64,000 nt of DNA from Nocardioides renjunii (GTDB taxonomy: Bacteria; Actinomycetota; Actinomycetes; Propionibacteriales; Nocardioidaceae): assembly GCF_034661175.1 (NCBI RefSeq), contig NZ_CP141058.1, positions 1,674,001 through 1,738,000 on the forward strand, in the 5' to 3' direction. Shown here piece by piece: positions 17,066 to 25,689 of the stretch. The position numbers and the translations under genes are program-made. Every line of letters begins with the position of its first letter. The stretch's first letter is position 1. Under the pieces are notes generated by a model that ran no database searches, was not told the DNA's origin, and was given only the letters and a program-made list of their open reading frames with translations.

Positions 17066-17904
17066 CGACCGGGACGGGGACGCAGAGGTTCGGCGGCGGG
17101 GGACCGCTGGTCTACGGGCTGGCTGCGATCGTGGCCGCGCTCACCCTCGGGCCGGTGGTGTACGGCGCGCTGGGCGGCTTCCGCAGCAACGAGCAGCTGG
17201 CGCGGGACCCGGCCGGCCTGCCCGACCCGTGGGTCGTCACCAACTACGAGAACGTCTTCAGCAACAGCGGCTTCTGGACCTATGCCCTCAACTCGACGGC
17301 GATCGCGATGATCACCACCGTGGTCACCGTCCTGTGCGGCGTGATGGCGGCCTATCCCCTCGCCCGCTACCGGTTCCGCTTCCGTGAGCCCCTCTTCATG
17401 GTCTTCGTGCTCGGGCTGCTCTTCCCGCTCGCGGTGGCGATCATCCCGCTCTTCATCCTCATCACGCGCAACCTCCAGCTCGGCAACACCTGGTGGGGCG
17501 TCGCGCTGCCGCAGGCTGCGTTCGCGCTGCCGATGACGGTCGTGATCCTGCGGCCGTTCCTGATGGCGCTGCCCAAGGAGCTCGAGGAGGCGGCGCTCAT
17601 CGACGGCGCCTCGCGGGTGAGCGTGTTCTGGCGCATCGTGCTGCCACTGTCGGTGCCCGGGATGATCACCGTGGGGGTCCTGGCCTTCGTCGCCTCGTGG
17701 AACTCCTACCTGCTTCCCCTGCTGCTGCTGCGCGACGAGATGCGTACCCTGCCCCTCGGGGTCGCCGACTACTCCACCGAGTTCTCGGCCGACACCGCGG
17801 GCGTCCTGGCGTTCACCACCATCGCCATGATCCCCGCACTGATCCTGTTCCTCGCGCTGCAGGGCCGGATCGTCAACGGCCTCCAGGGCGCGGTCAAGGG
17901 CTGA
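17062..17904 (+). CDS. Sugar ABC transporter permease (MalG type)
   Basis: A 280-residue permease with six predicted helices. The EAA loop is ELEEAALIDGASRVSVFWRI. Pairs with the upstream MalF-type protein to form the channel. No ATP-binding gene follows, so the transporter presumably uses a shared MsiK-like ATPase encoded elsewhere, as known for oligosaccharide importers of streptomycetes. Confidence 0.92.
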   Translation: MTTGTGTQRFGGGGPLVYGLAAIVAALTLGPVVYGALGGFRSNEQLARDPAGLPDPWVVTNYENVFSNSGFWTYALNSTAIAMITTVVTVLCGVMAAYPLARYRFRFREPLFMVFVLGLLFPLAVAIIPLFILITRNLQLGNTWWGVALPQAAFALPMTVVILRPFLMALPKELEEAALIDGASRVSVFWRIVLPLSVPGMITVGVLAFVASWNSYLLPLLLLRDEMRTLPLGVADYSTEFSADTAGVLAFTTIAMIPALILFLALQGRIVNGLQGAVKG

Positions 17905-17914
17905 GGGCACGCTG

Positions 17915-19024
17915 ATGGCGGATGCTGACGGGAGAGGCCGGTCACGGGTGAAGGAGCGCATCGTGGAACCGACGGACACGGCGGTGCCGGTGCACGGCGA
18001 CGCGCGCCGCGGCATGGGGCGGGTGACCATGCAGCAGGTGGCGGCGGAGGCCGGGGTGTCGGTCTCGACCGTCTCCAAGGTCATCAACGACCGCTACGGC
18101 GTGGCGAGCGAGACCTCGCGGGTCGTCACGGAGGTCATCGAGCGGCTCGGCTACGAGGCCAGCCTGGTGGCGCGCAGCCTGCGCAACCGGCGTACGAACG
18201 TGATCGGCGTGCTGGTCGCGGACTTCGAGCCGTTCAGCACCGAGGTGCTCAAGGGCGCCGCCGACGCGATCCGCGGCACGGGCTACGAGCTCGTCGCCTA
18301 CTCCGCGGGCGGCCGGGTCGACGCCCACGTCGGGTGGGAGCGCCGCTACCTGTCCCGCGTCATGGGCACCCTCGTCGACGGGGCCGTCCTGGTCACGCCG
18401 ACCATCACCGAGGTGCAGTACGAAGGACCGATCGTCGCGGTCGACCCGCACACCGGACCGTCCGACCTGCCCACCGTCACCGCCGACAACCTCGGCGGCG
18501 CGCGGCTGGGCGTCGACCACCTGATCGCCCTCGGGCACCGCCGCATCGGGATGGTCACCGGCCGCCCCGACCTGGTCTCGGCGCAGCTGCGCGAGCAGGG
18601 CTACCGCGACTCGCACGCCGCCGCGGGGATCCCGGTCGACGAGCAGCTCCTCGCGGCCGGTGCCTTCGAGCCCGAGCCCGCCCGCGCCGCAGCCCGCTCC
18701 CTGCTGGAGCTGGCCGATCCGCCCACCGCGATCTTCGCGGCCAACGACCTCTCCGCCCTGGCCACGCTGGAGGCTGCCGCGGAGCTGGACATCGACGTGC
18801 CCGGCCGCCTGTCGGTGGTGGGCTTCGACAACATCCCGGAGTCCGCGCTCGCGCACCCGCCTCTCACGACGGTGCAGCAGCCGATCCGGCAGATGGGAAG
18901 GGAAGCGATATCGATGCTCGTCACGCTGATCACCGGCGACCACGTGGTGGAGGAGGTGCACGTCAGCCTGGACACCACGCTGGTGGTGCGCCGATCCACG
19001 GCAGCTCCGGGGGGCGCCTCATGA
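17915..19024 (+). CDS. LacI family transcriptional regulator
   Basis: A 369-residue repressor. The helix-turn-helix is at residues 38-60 (VTMQQVAAEAGVSVSTVSKV) after an unusual 36-residue N-terminal extension; Met34 or Met39 are alternative starts that would give a normal-length protein. The sugar-binding domain ends with VVGFDNIPESALAHPPLTTVQQP, typical of the family. It is likely to bind the palindrome at 14689-14702 and to be released by a xylan-derived sugar. Its stop overlaps the GH3 start (ATGA). Confidence 0.93.
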   Translation: MADADGRGRSRVKERIVEPTDTAVPVHGDARRGMGRVTMQQVAAEAGVSVSTVSKVINDRYGVASETSRVVTEVIERLGYEASLVARSLRNRRTNVIGVLVADFEPFSTEVLKGAADAIRGTGYELVAYSAGGRVDAHVGWERRYLSRVMGTLVDGAVLVTPTITEVQYEGPIVAVDPHTGPSDLPTVTADNLGGARLGVDHLIALGHRRIGMVTGRPDLVSAQLREQGYRDSHAAAGIPVDEQLLAAGAFEPEPARAAARSLLELADPPTAIFAANDLSALATLEAAAELDIDVPGRLSVVGFDNIPESALAHPPLTTVQQPIRQMGREAISMLVTLITGDHVVEEVHVSLDTTLVVRRSTAAPGGAS

Positions 19025-21312
19025 GCGAGGTGTGGCAGGACCCGACGGCCGAGGTGGCCGAGCGGGTCTCGGACCTGGTGTCCCGGATGACGCTGGAGGA
19101 GAAGGTCGCCCAGCTGTCCGGGGTCTGGGGCGTCGACCCGACCGTGGGCGACATGGCGCCGATGCTCCGCGACGCGATGGGACCCGTGCTCCCGTGGGAG
19201 GAGGTCATCGCCGACGGCCTCGGCCAGCTGACCCGCCCCTTCGGCACCGAGCCCGTCGAGCCCGCGGAGGGCGTGCGCGCGCTGGCCGAGCGGCAGCGCC
19301 AGGTCGTCGCGGCCAACCGCTTCGGCATCCCGGCCCAGGTCCACGAGGAGTGCCTCACGGGCCTCGCCGCCTGGCGGGCCACCGTCTACCCCTCGCCGCT
19401 GTGCTGGGCCTCGTCCTTCGACCCCGCGCTCGTGGAGCGGATGGGTGCGCGGATCGGGGCGACGATGCGCAGCCTCGGCGTGCACCAGGGCCTCGCGCCG
19501 GTGCTCGACGTGGTGCGCGACCTGCGCTGGGGACGCGTCGAGGAGACGATGGGTGAGGACCCGTTCTGGGTCGGCACGACCGGCGCGGCCTACGTCCGCG
19601 GCCTGGAGAGCGCCGGCGTGGTCTCCACGCTCAAGCACTTCGCCGGCTACTCTGCCTCCCGCGCGGCCCGCAACCACGCCCCCGTCGGGATGGGGCCCCG
19701 CGAGCTCGCCGACGTCATCCTGCCGCCGTTCGAGATGGCGCTGCGCGCCGGAGCGCGCTCGGTGATGAACTCCTACACCGACACCGACGGGGTGCCGGCG
19801 GCGTCCGACCGGGCCCTGCTCACCACGCTGCTGCGCGACACCCTCGGCTTCGACGGGACGGTCGTGGCCGACTACTTCTCCATCGCGTTCCTGCGCACCC
19901 TGCACCACGTCGCCGAGACCGACCAGGACGCCGCCGGCCTCGCGCTGGAGGCGGGCATCGACGTGGAGCTGCCCTCGCCCAACGCGTACGCCGACCCGCT
20001 GCTCGCCGCGGTGGTCGCCGGCAAGGTCGACGAGAAGCTCGTCGACCGGGCGCTCTTCCGGGTGCTGCGCCAGAAGTGCGAGCTCGGGCTGCTCGATCCC
20101 GGGTGGCGACCCGTCGAGTCGTCGGAGTCGCTCGACCTCGACGACCCCGAGTCGCGGCAGGTGGCGCTCGAGCTCGCGCGTCGCTCGGTCGTCCTGCTCA
20201 GCAACGACGGCACGCTCCCGCTGCGGCCCGACGCCAGGCTCGCCGTCGTCGGCCCCCGCGCCGACACGTTCGAGGCGATGCTGGGGTGCTACTCCTTCCC
20301 GATGCACGTGCTGGTGCACTACGACGGCATCGAGCGCGGTGTCGACATCGCGACGGTGCGCGAGGCGCTGGCCGCCTCGCACGACGTCACCCACGCGCTC
20401 GGCTGCCCCGTGCTGGGCGGCGACGACAGCCAGATCGAGGAGGCGGTCGCGGTGGCCGCGGAGGCCGACGTGTGCGTGGTCGTCCTCGGCGACCAGGCGG
20501 GCCTCTTCGGCAACGGCACCTCGGGGGAGGGCTGCGACGTGGCCGACCTCCGCCTGCCCGGACGCCAGGAGGAGCTGCTCGAGGCGTTGCTTGCGACCGG
20601 CACCCCCGTCGTGGCCGTGCTGCTCGTCGGGCGGCCCTACGACCTCAGCCGGCAGGCCGACCGGCTTGCTGGCCTGGTCTGCGGGTTCTTCCCGGGCGAG
20701 GAGGGCGCCTGCGCCGTCGCGGACGTCCTCACCGGCCGGGTGGACCCGTCGGGACGCCTGCCGGTGAGCTTCCCGGGCGCCGGCTCGACCCAGCCGTCGA
20801 CCTACCTCGCGCCCACCCTCGGGCAGCGCAGCGAGGTGAGCGTGGTCGACCCGACCCCGCTGTTCCCGTTCGGCCACGGGCTCTCCTACGCGAGCCCGAC
20901 CTGGGGGCCGGTCACCTCGGCCGGCGGCGCCACCTGGGACGTCGAGGGCACCACCGAGGTCTCCGTGGAGCTGCGCAACGACACCGACCGCCCGGTGAGC
21001 GACGTGGTGCAGGTCTACCTCCACGACGTCGCCGCCTCGGTCGTCCGGCCCGTCCAGCAGCTCGTCGCGGCCGCCCGCGTCGACCTGCCCCCGGGCGCCG
21101 CCCGGCGCGTCACCATCGGGCTGCACGCCGACCTCACCTCGTTCACCGGGCGCGACCTGGTGCGCATCGTGGAGCCCGGCGCGGTCGAGCTGTGGGTCGG
21201 TGCCTCGAGCGCCGACATCCGCGGCACGGTCGCCCTGGACCTCACGGGGTCCGCGCGGCAGGTGGGCGCCGAGCGCGTGCTCGAGCCGACGGTGGCGATC
21301 GAGACGCCCTGA
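19021..21312 (+). CDS. GH3 beta-glycosidase (probable beta-xylosidase)
   Basis: A 763-residue GH3 enzyme with the N-terminal barrel, alpha/beta sandwich and C-terminal fibronectin-III-like domain (from about residue 640). Asp284 in GTVVADYFSI is the expected nucleophile; ADYFS replaces the more common SDYxG. The sequence LKHFAGYSASRAARNHAPV is the substrate-site segment. No signal peptide, so it would split imported xylobiose or xylo-oligosaccharides in the cytoplasm. Xylosidase rather than glucosidase is inferred from the locus. Overlaps both neighbours by 1-4 bases. Confidence 0.88.
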   Translation: MSEVWQDPTAEVAERVSDLVSRMTLEEKVAQLSGVWGVDPTVGDMAPMLRDAMGPVLPWEEVIADGLGQLTRPFGTEPVEPAEGVRALAERQRQVVAANRFGIPAQVHEECLTGLAAWRATVYPSPLCWASSFDPALVERMGARIGATMRSLGVHQGLAPVLDVVRDLRWGRVEETMGEDPFWVGTTGAAYVRGLESAGVVSTLKHFAGYSASRAARNHAPVGMGPRELADVILPPFEMALRAGARSVMNSYTDTDGVPAASDRALLTTLLRDTLGFDGTVVADYFSIAFLRTLHHVAETDQDAAGLALEAGIDVELPSPNAYADPLLAAVVAGKVDEKLVDRALFRVLRQKCELGLLDPGWRPVESSESLDLDDPESRQVALELARRSVVLLSNDGTLPLRPDARLAVVGPRADTFEAMLGCYSFPMHVLVHYDGIERGVDIATVREALAASHDVTHALGCPVLGGDDSQIEEAVAVAAEADVCVVVLGDQAGLFGNGTSGEGCDVADLRLPGRQEELLEALLATGTPVVAVLLVGRPYDLSRQADRLAGLVCGFFPGEEGACAVADVLTGRVDPSGRLPVSFPGAGSTQPSTYLAPTLGQRSEVSVVDPTPLFPFGHGLSYASPTWGPVTSAGGATWDVEGTTEVSVELRNDTDRPVSDVVQVYLHDVAASVVRPVQQLVAAARVDLPPGAARRVTIGLHADLTSFTGRDLVRIVEPGAVELWVGASSADIRGTVALDLTGSARQVGAERVLEPTVAIETP

Positions 21313-22283
21313 TGCAGGTCGACTGGCCGCTGGAGCAGGCCCGGGCGCACCACCCCGACCTGCCGGCACCGGACGACCTCGCCCGGTTCTGGGCCGACAC
21401 CCTCGACGAGGAGCCGGTGGAGGTCCGCACCGAGCCGGTCGACAACGGCCTGGTCGGCGTGGACTCGCACGACGTGACCTTCACCGGCCACGGCGGCGCG
21501 CCGGTGCGGGCGTGGCTGCACCTGCCCGCCGCGCCCCTCGTGTCCGGCCGGCTGCCCGGTGTCGTCCAGCTCCAGGGCTACAACGGCGGACGCGGCCTCG
21601 CGCACGAGCACGTCTTCTGGGCGACGGCCGGTTTCGCCCACCTCGTCGTCGACACGCGCGGGCAGGGGAGCGGCTGGACGACGGGCGCGACGGCCGACTC
21701 CGGCCCCAGCGGGCCGTCCCAGCCGGGGTTCCTCACCCGCGGCATCGAGGCGCCCGAGACCTACTACTACCGACGCGCGTACGCCGACGCGTGCCGGGCC
21801 GTGGAGGTGCTTCGCGGGCACCCGGCCGTCGATGCGCGGCGGGTGGTCGCCGCGGGCGCCAGCCAGGGCGGCGCGCTGGCGCTGGCCGTCGCCGCCCTCG
21901 TCCCCGACGCGGTGGCCGCCGTCCTGTGCGACGTCCCGTTCCTGTGCGACGTGCGGCGCGCCGCAGCGATCGCGCAGTCCGACCCCTACCTCGAGCTGGT
22001 CCGCTACCTCGCCGCGCACCGCGACCGGGTCGAGCAGGCCTTCGCCACGCTGGCCTACTTCGACGGTGCGGTGCTGGCCCGGCTCGCGACCGCCCCGGCC
22101 CTGTTCTCCGTGGCGATGATGGACCAGGTCTGCCCGCCCACCACCGTGTTCGCCGCCTACAACGCCTACGCCGGTCCCAAGGACATCGAGGTCTACGAGT
22201 TCAACGGGCACGAGGGCGGCGAGGCGTTCCAGCGCTCGCGCCAGCTCGAGTGGCTGGCCACGACCCTGGCCCCAGCCCTCTGA
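21312..22283 (+). CDS. Acetylxylan esterase (AXE1/cephalosporin-C deacetylase family, CE7)
   Basis: A 323-residue alpha/beta hydrolase. Ser184 in GASQGG, Asp271 in MMDQVCPP and His300 in NGHEGG form the triad, and the RGQGSGWTTG segment is a hallmark of CE7 esterases. It would remove acetyl groups from imported acetylated xylo-oligosaccharides, making them accessible to GH10 and GH3. The ATG shares one base with the GH3 stop (TGATG). Last gene of the right arm; cytoplasmic. Confidence 0.92.
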   Translation: MQVDWPLEQARAHHPDLPAPDDLARFWADTLDEEPVEVRTEPVDNGLVGVDSHDVTFTGHGGAPVRAWLHLPAAPLVSGRLPGVVQLQGYNGGRGLAHEHVFWATAGFAHLVVDTRGQGSGWTTGATADSGPSGPSQPGFLTRGIEAPETYYYRRAYADACRAVEVLRGHPAVDARRVVAAGASQGGALALAVAALVPDAVAAVLCDVPFLCDVRRAAAIAQSDPYLELVRYLAAHRDRVEQAFATLAYFDGAVLARLATAPALFSVAMMDQVCPPTTVFAAYNAYAGPKDIEVYEFNGHEGGEAFQRSRQLEWLATTLAPAL

Positions 22284-22321
22284 GCGACGACAGGGCGCCG
22301 ACCGTCTGCGAGCATCGGGCC

Positions 22322-23239
22322 ATGGACGTCGAGCTGCTCAGCGCCGACCGGCTTCGCTTCGACGACGGGACCCCCGTGCGGGCCGCGTCGGCCGTCGCGG
22401 CCCTCGGCGACGGCCACCTGGTGGTCTCCGACGACGCCACCCACGCGGCATGGTTCCGCCGCGGGACGGCGACGAGCGTACGGCTCCTGCCGCCCGTCGC
22501 CGGGCACGAGCTGTTCGACGAGGCCTCCGGCACCAAGCAGCTGAAGCCCGACCTGGAGACCGCCTGCCGGGTCGAGGTCGACGGCTCGCCGGCGCTCCTC
22601 GTGATGGGCTCGGGGTCCTCGCCGGCGCGGATGCGGTGGTGCCTGGTGCGGCTCGAGGACGACCGACCGGCGAGCGTGGTCGCCGACATGGCCGACACCT
22701 ACGCCTCGGTCGCGGCCGCGCTGGACGTCCACGCCGACGTGCTCAACCTCGAGGGCGCCTGCCTCGTCGACGGCACGCTGCGCTGGTTCCACCGCGGGCT
22801 GCCGTCGGCCGGCCTGCCCTCGGGCAGCGTCGACCTCGACCTGGCCGCCGCCCTCTCCGTCCTGCTCGGTCGGTCGGGCGCGGCGGACCTGACGCCCACC
22901 CGTCCCGTGCCCTACGACCTCGGCACCGCGGAGGGCGTCGGCCTGGCCGTCACCGACGTCGTCGCCCTGCCCGGCGGCGACCTCCTCGCCAGCGCGGCGG
23001 CCGAGGACAGCCCCAACGTGCGGGACGACGGACCGGTGGTCGCCTCGGCCCTGGCGCGGATCCGCGGCGACCGGGTCGTCGACGTCGTGCCGCTGCCCGA
23101 GCTCGACGGCAGCGTCATCAAGGTCGAGGGACTGATGGTCCTCGAGGCCGACGAGGAGCAGGCCACCCTGCTCGCGGTGACGGATGTCGACGACCCGGAC
23201 GCCGCGTCCTGGGAGGCCCGGCTCAGGGTCCGGCTGTGA
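22322..23239 (+). CDS. Conserved hypothetical protein (305 aa)
   Basis: I do not recognise a named family with confidence. The protein has no signal peptide and alternates short strands with Asp/Gly turns (LGDGHLVVSDDATHAAWFRRG, LDGSVIKVEGLMVLE), suggesting a beta-propeller-like fold; a DUF6910/DUF6929-type protein is possible. It starts 38 bp after the esterase and overlaps the next gene by 4 bases (GTGA), so it is co-translated with the mycothiol-type enzyme. Confidence 0.65.
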   Translation: MDVELLSADRLRFDDGTPVRAASAVAALGDGHLVVSDDATHAAWFRRGTATSVRLLPPVAGHELFDEASGTKQLKPDLETACRVEVDGSPALLVMGSGSSPARMRWCLVRLEDDRPASVVADMADTYASVAAALDVHADVLNLEGACLVDGTLRWFHRGLPSAGLPSGSVDLDLAAALSVLLGRSGAADLTPTRPVPYDLGTAEGVGLAVTDVVALPGGDLLASAAAEDSPNVRDDGPVVASALARIRGDRVVDVVPLPELDGSVIKVEGLMVLEADEEQATLLAVTDVDDPDAASWEARLRVRL

Positions 23240-23943
23240 GCGTCGACGGTGACCGGCCGGCCGTCGACTGGCTCGCGCTGCTCCGCGCCCACACGCATCG
23301 CTTCGCCGACGTCGTGGACGGCGCCGACCTCGGGATGCGTCTGAGGTGGTGCCCGGACTGGTCGCTGCGCGACTTCGTCGTCCACCTGGGGGACGTCCAC
23401 CGGTGGGCAGCCCATGCCGTGGTCGCGGGCGACCCGGACCTCCGGCCGGAGCGCGTCGACCTGCACGGCGCGGACCTGGTTGCGTGGTACCGCGACCGGG
23501 CCGCGGCACTGGTCGACGTCCTGACGGCGACGCCGGTGGGTGCGCCGGCGTGGACGCTCGACGAGCGGGACCGCACCGCCGGCTCCTGGCGGCGGCGCCA
23601 GGTGCACGAGACCGCCATGCACACCTGGGACGCCGCCGACGCGCTCGGCACCCCGCACGCCATGGACCCGGAGCTGGCGTGGGACGGCGTGCTGGAGGTC
23701 GCGCACGTCCTCCACCCGCGGCAGGTGCGCCTCGGGCGGACGGGTCCGCTCGCCCGCCCGCTGCGCCTGGCGGCCACCGACGTACGCGCGGAGGTCCTGC
23801 TGGGTGCAGGCGATGGCCGGGGCGAGCCCGTGCTGGTCGAGGACCGGGCCGAGGTGCTGCTGCGCCTGCTGTGGCACCGCGCCGACGTACGGAGCAGGGA
23901 CCCCCGCGCGGCGGCGGTGCTGGCGGGCGCCCTCACGCCGTGA
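23236..23943 (+). CDS. Maleylpyruvate isomerase family mycothiol-dependent enzyme (DinB fold)
   Basis: A 235-residue protein of the TIGR03083-type family. The DinB four-helix bundle supplies metal-binding histidines in DFVVHLGDVHRWAAH and RRQVHETAMHTWDAADALG, and a C-terminal domain follows from about residue 160. Family members use mycothiol, the actinobacterial thiol. The substrate is not evident. GTG start at 23236 overlaps the upstream stop. Confidence 0.85.
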   Translation: MSVDGDRPAVDWLALLRAHTHRFADVVDGADLGMRLRWCPDWSLRDFVVHLGDVHRWAAHAVVAGDPDLRPERVDLHGADLVAWYRDRAAALVDVLTATPVGAPAWTLDERDRTAGSWRRRQVHETAMHTWDAADALGTPHAMDPELAWDGVLEVAHVLHPRQVRLGRTGPLARPLRLAATDVRAEVLLGAGDGRGEPVLVEDRAEVLLRLLWHRADVRSRDPRAAAVLAGALTP

Positions 23944-23971
23944 CGGGGCTGCGCTGCGGGCAGGGGTCTCG

Positions 23972-24211
23972 TCAGCCCTCGATCGAGCCGTCGTGCCGGC
24001 CGAGCCGCACGGAGTGACCCCCGCGGATGCTGGTGGCGATCTCGCCGATCGTCGCCTCCGACACCGCCCTGATGCCGCGGCCCTGCAGCTGCTCGCGCAG
24101 GGTCTGGTCGACGTCGATGTCGGGGGTGCGGGTGTACCTCGTCGCGGTCGCGTCGACCGCCTCCTGCGCCACGTCCTGCACGGGCGCTCCCAGGTCTCCG
24201 TCACGGGCCAT
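23972..24211 (-). CDS. Hypothetical protein (79 aa)
   Basis: A small acidic protein, convergent with the mycothiol enzyme gene. Residues about 30-75 are helical and charged (DIDVDQTLREQLQGRG, AVSEATIGEIATSIRGG). The start is set at ATG 24211 because GGAG lies 6 bases upstream; an ATG at 24223 would contain that site inside the coding region and has no ribosome-binding site of its own. Family not recognised. Confidence 0.6.
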   Translation of the reverse strand: MARDGDLGAPVQDVAQEAVDATATRYTRTPDIDVDQTLREQLQGRGIRAVSEATIGEIATSIRGGHSVRLGRHDGSIEG

Positions 24212-24259
24212 CTCGAACTCCATCCGGTAGGAGTACCCCGAGCCGTCGGATCGATGAAC

Positions 24260-24385
24260 CCGGGCACGCGTGTCCGAGTTGCTGCCCCCGCGCGGGGCGT
24301 AGGGGGTCCGCGACCGGGACACGTGTCCGAGTTGCTGCCCCCGCGCGGGGCGTACGAGGTCCGCGACCGGGACACGTGTCCGGGA
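24260..24385. repeat. 2.3-copy direct repeat (53-54 bp) with nested palindromes
   Basis: Copies begin at 24260, 24314 and 24367 (partial). Each contains the palindrome GGACACGTGTCC (slightly diverged in copy 1), then GAGTTGCTGC, then the hairpin-forming GCCCCCGCGCGGGGC. The interval lies between two divergent small genes and carries no open frame worth calling. Confidence 0.8.
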
Positions 24386-24492
24386 TACCGCCGCCTGCCC
24401 CCACCGGCAGCGCGCCGGCGCCTGCCGCATGCCCGCACGCCCGACGGGGTAGCGGAAGGCGTACGGCACCTACCGAGACGAGGACGGCGAGC

Positions 24493-24702
24493 ATGGCGGA
24501 CGACTTCAAGAAGGGCGACCACGTGACGTGGAAGAGCCACGGCGGCACGGCCGAGGGCGAGGTCGTCCGCAAGATCACCGAGGACACCGAGGCGGCCGGG
24601 CGGCAGGTGCGAGCCAGCAAGGACGAGCCGCAGTACCTCGTCAAGAGCGAGAAGAGCGGCGGGGAGGCCGTGCACAAGGGCTCGGCCCTCACGAAGAAGT
24701 GA
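24493..24702 (+). CDS. Hypervirulence-associated TUDOR-domain protein (DUF2945)
   Basis: A 69-residue basic protein matching the DUF2945 pattern: FKKGDHVTWKSHGGTAEGEV, then QYLVKSEKSGGEAVHKGSAL. These small SH3/Tudor-like proteins are widespread in soil bacteria and fungi; their molecular role is unknown. The ATG at 24493 lacks a strong Shine-Dalgarno sequence. Its stop overlaps the next GTG start by 4 bases, so the two are co-translated. Confidence 0.85.
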   Translation: MADDFKKGDHVTWKSHGGTAEGEVVRKITEDTEAAGRQVRASKDEPQYLVKSEKSGGEAVHKGSALTKK

Positions 24703-24890
24703 GCACCGAGGAGCAGGTCGACGTGGTCCTGCGCGGCGGGGCCGGTGACGGCATGCTGGCCGTGGCCGACGCTGCCGGCGCGGCGGTGTCCTTCGAGGAC
24801 GTCGGGGGCGGGTCGATCACCTACGTCCCCACCGACCGGTCGGAGGAGCACGACGGCCGGCAGATGGCGGTGTACGAGCCGGCTACTTGA
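24699..24890 (+). CDS. Hypothetical small acidic protein (63 aa)
   Basis: A 63-residue acidic protein translationally coupled (GTGA) to the DUF2945 gene. It reads STEEQVDVVLRGGAGDGML and ends DGRQMAVYEPAT. The opposite charge of the two partners hints at a complex, but that is inference. Its last 8 bases overlap the convergent permease gene. Family not recognised. Confidence 0.6.
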   Translation: MSTEEQVDVVLRGGAGDGMLAVADAAGAAVSFEDVGGGSITYVPTDRSEEHDGRQMAVYEPAT

Positions 24891-25689
24891 TGCCGGTGCG
24901 CGCGAGGCCCTGCACGAAGTAGCGCTGGAGCAGGACGAAGAGCAGCACCAGCGGCAGGCAGGTGATGAGGGCGGCCGCCATCAGCCCGCCGTAGTCGGCG
25001 TCGTACTGGCCCTGGAGGAAGCGCAGCGAGACCGGGAGCGTGTAGAGCGCCGGGTCCTTGAGCGCGATCAGCGGCCAGAGGAAGTCGTTCCACTGCGCCA
25101 TGAAGGCCAGCAGGACCAGGACCGCGATGAGCGGCTTGCAGAGGGGCAGCACGATGCGGAGGAAGATCCGCACCTGCCCGGCGCCGTCCATGGTGGCTGC
25201 CTCGATGAGCTCGTCGGGGATCGCCAGCAGGAACTGGCGGGCGAGGAAGATCCCGAATGCGGTCGCGGCGGACGGCAGGATCACCGCCCAGAAGGTGCCG
25301 AACAGGCCGAGGTCGATCACCGTGCGGAACTGCGGGAACATGATCGCCTGGGCCGGGATCATCATCGTGGAGATGATCAGGACGAACACGGCGTCCCGGC
25401 CGAGGAAGCGCAGCTTGGCCAAGGCGTAGCCGGCCAGCAGGTTGACCGTCACCGAGAGCGCGGTGGTGATGCCGGCGACCATCACCGAGTTGAGGAACCA
25501 GGTGCCGACCGGGAACCGGTCGAAGAGCCGGGTGAAGTTCTCCGTGGTGAACGCGTCGGGCCACAGCTGCGCGCCCGAGTCGAAGAGGGCGTCGCGCGGG
25601 GTGAAGGCGACCACGAGCATGCAGTAGAGCGGGAACAGCATCACCGCGCACACGACGGCGACCACGAGGAAGCGCACCCAGCGGCTCAC
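24883..25689 (-). CDS. Sugar ABC transporter permease (MalG type), second system
   Basis: A 268-residue six-helix permease. The EAA loop is ELIEAATMDGAGQVRIFLRI, and the N-terminus begins with a membrane helix after only a few residues. The GTG at 25689 overlaps the stop of the upstream permease (GTGA). Paralogous to, but clearly different from, the permease at 17062. Substrate unknown. Confidence 0.92.
   Translation of the reverse strand: MSRWVRFLVVAVVCAVMLFPLYCMLVVAFTPRDALFDSGAQLWPDAFTTENFTRLFDRFPVGTWFLNSVMVAGITTALSVTVNLLAGYALAKLRFLGRDAVFVLIISTMMIPAQAIMFPQFRTVIDLGLFGTFWAVILPSAATAFGIFLARQFLLAIPDELIEAATMDGAGQVRIFLRIVLPLCKPLIAVLVLLAFMAQWNDFLWPLIALKDPALYTLPVSLRFLQGQYDADYGGLMAAALITCLPLVLLFVLLQRYFVQGLARTGIK

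Noticed and set aside
24211..24223. ATG at 24223 as start of the 79-residue protein
   Set aside because: The GGAG site lies between 24223 and 24211 and fits the 24211 start at 6 bases. 24223 has no site of its own.
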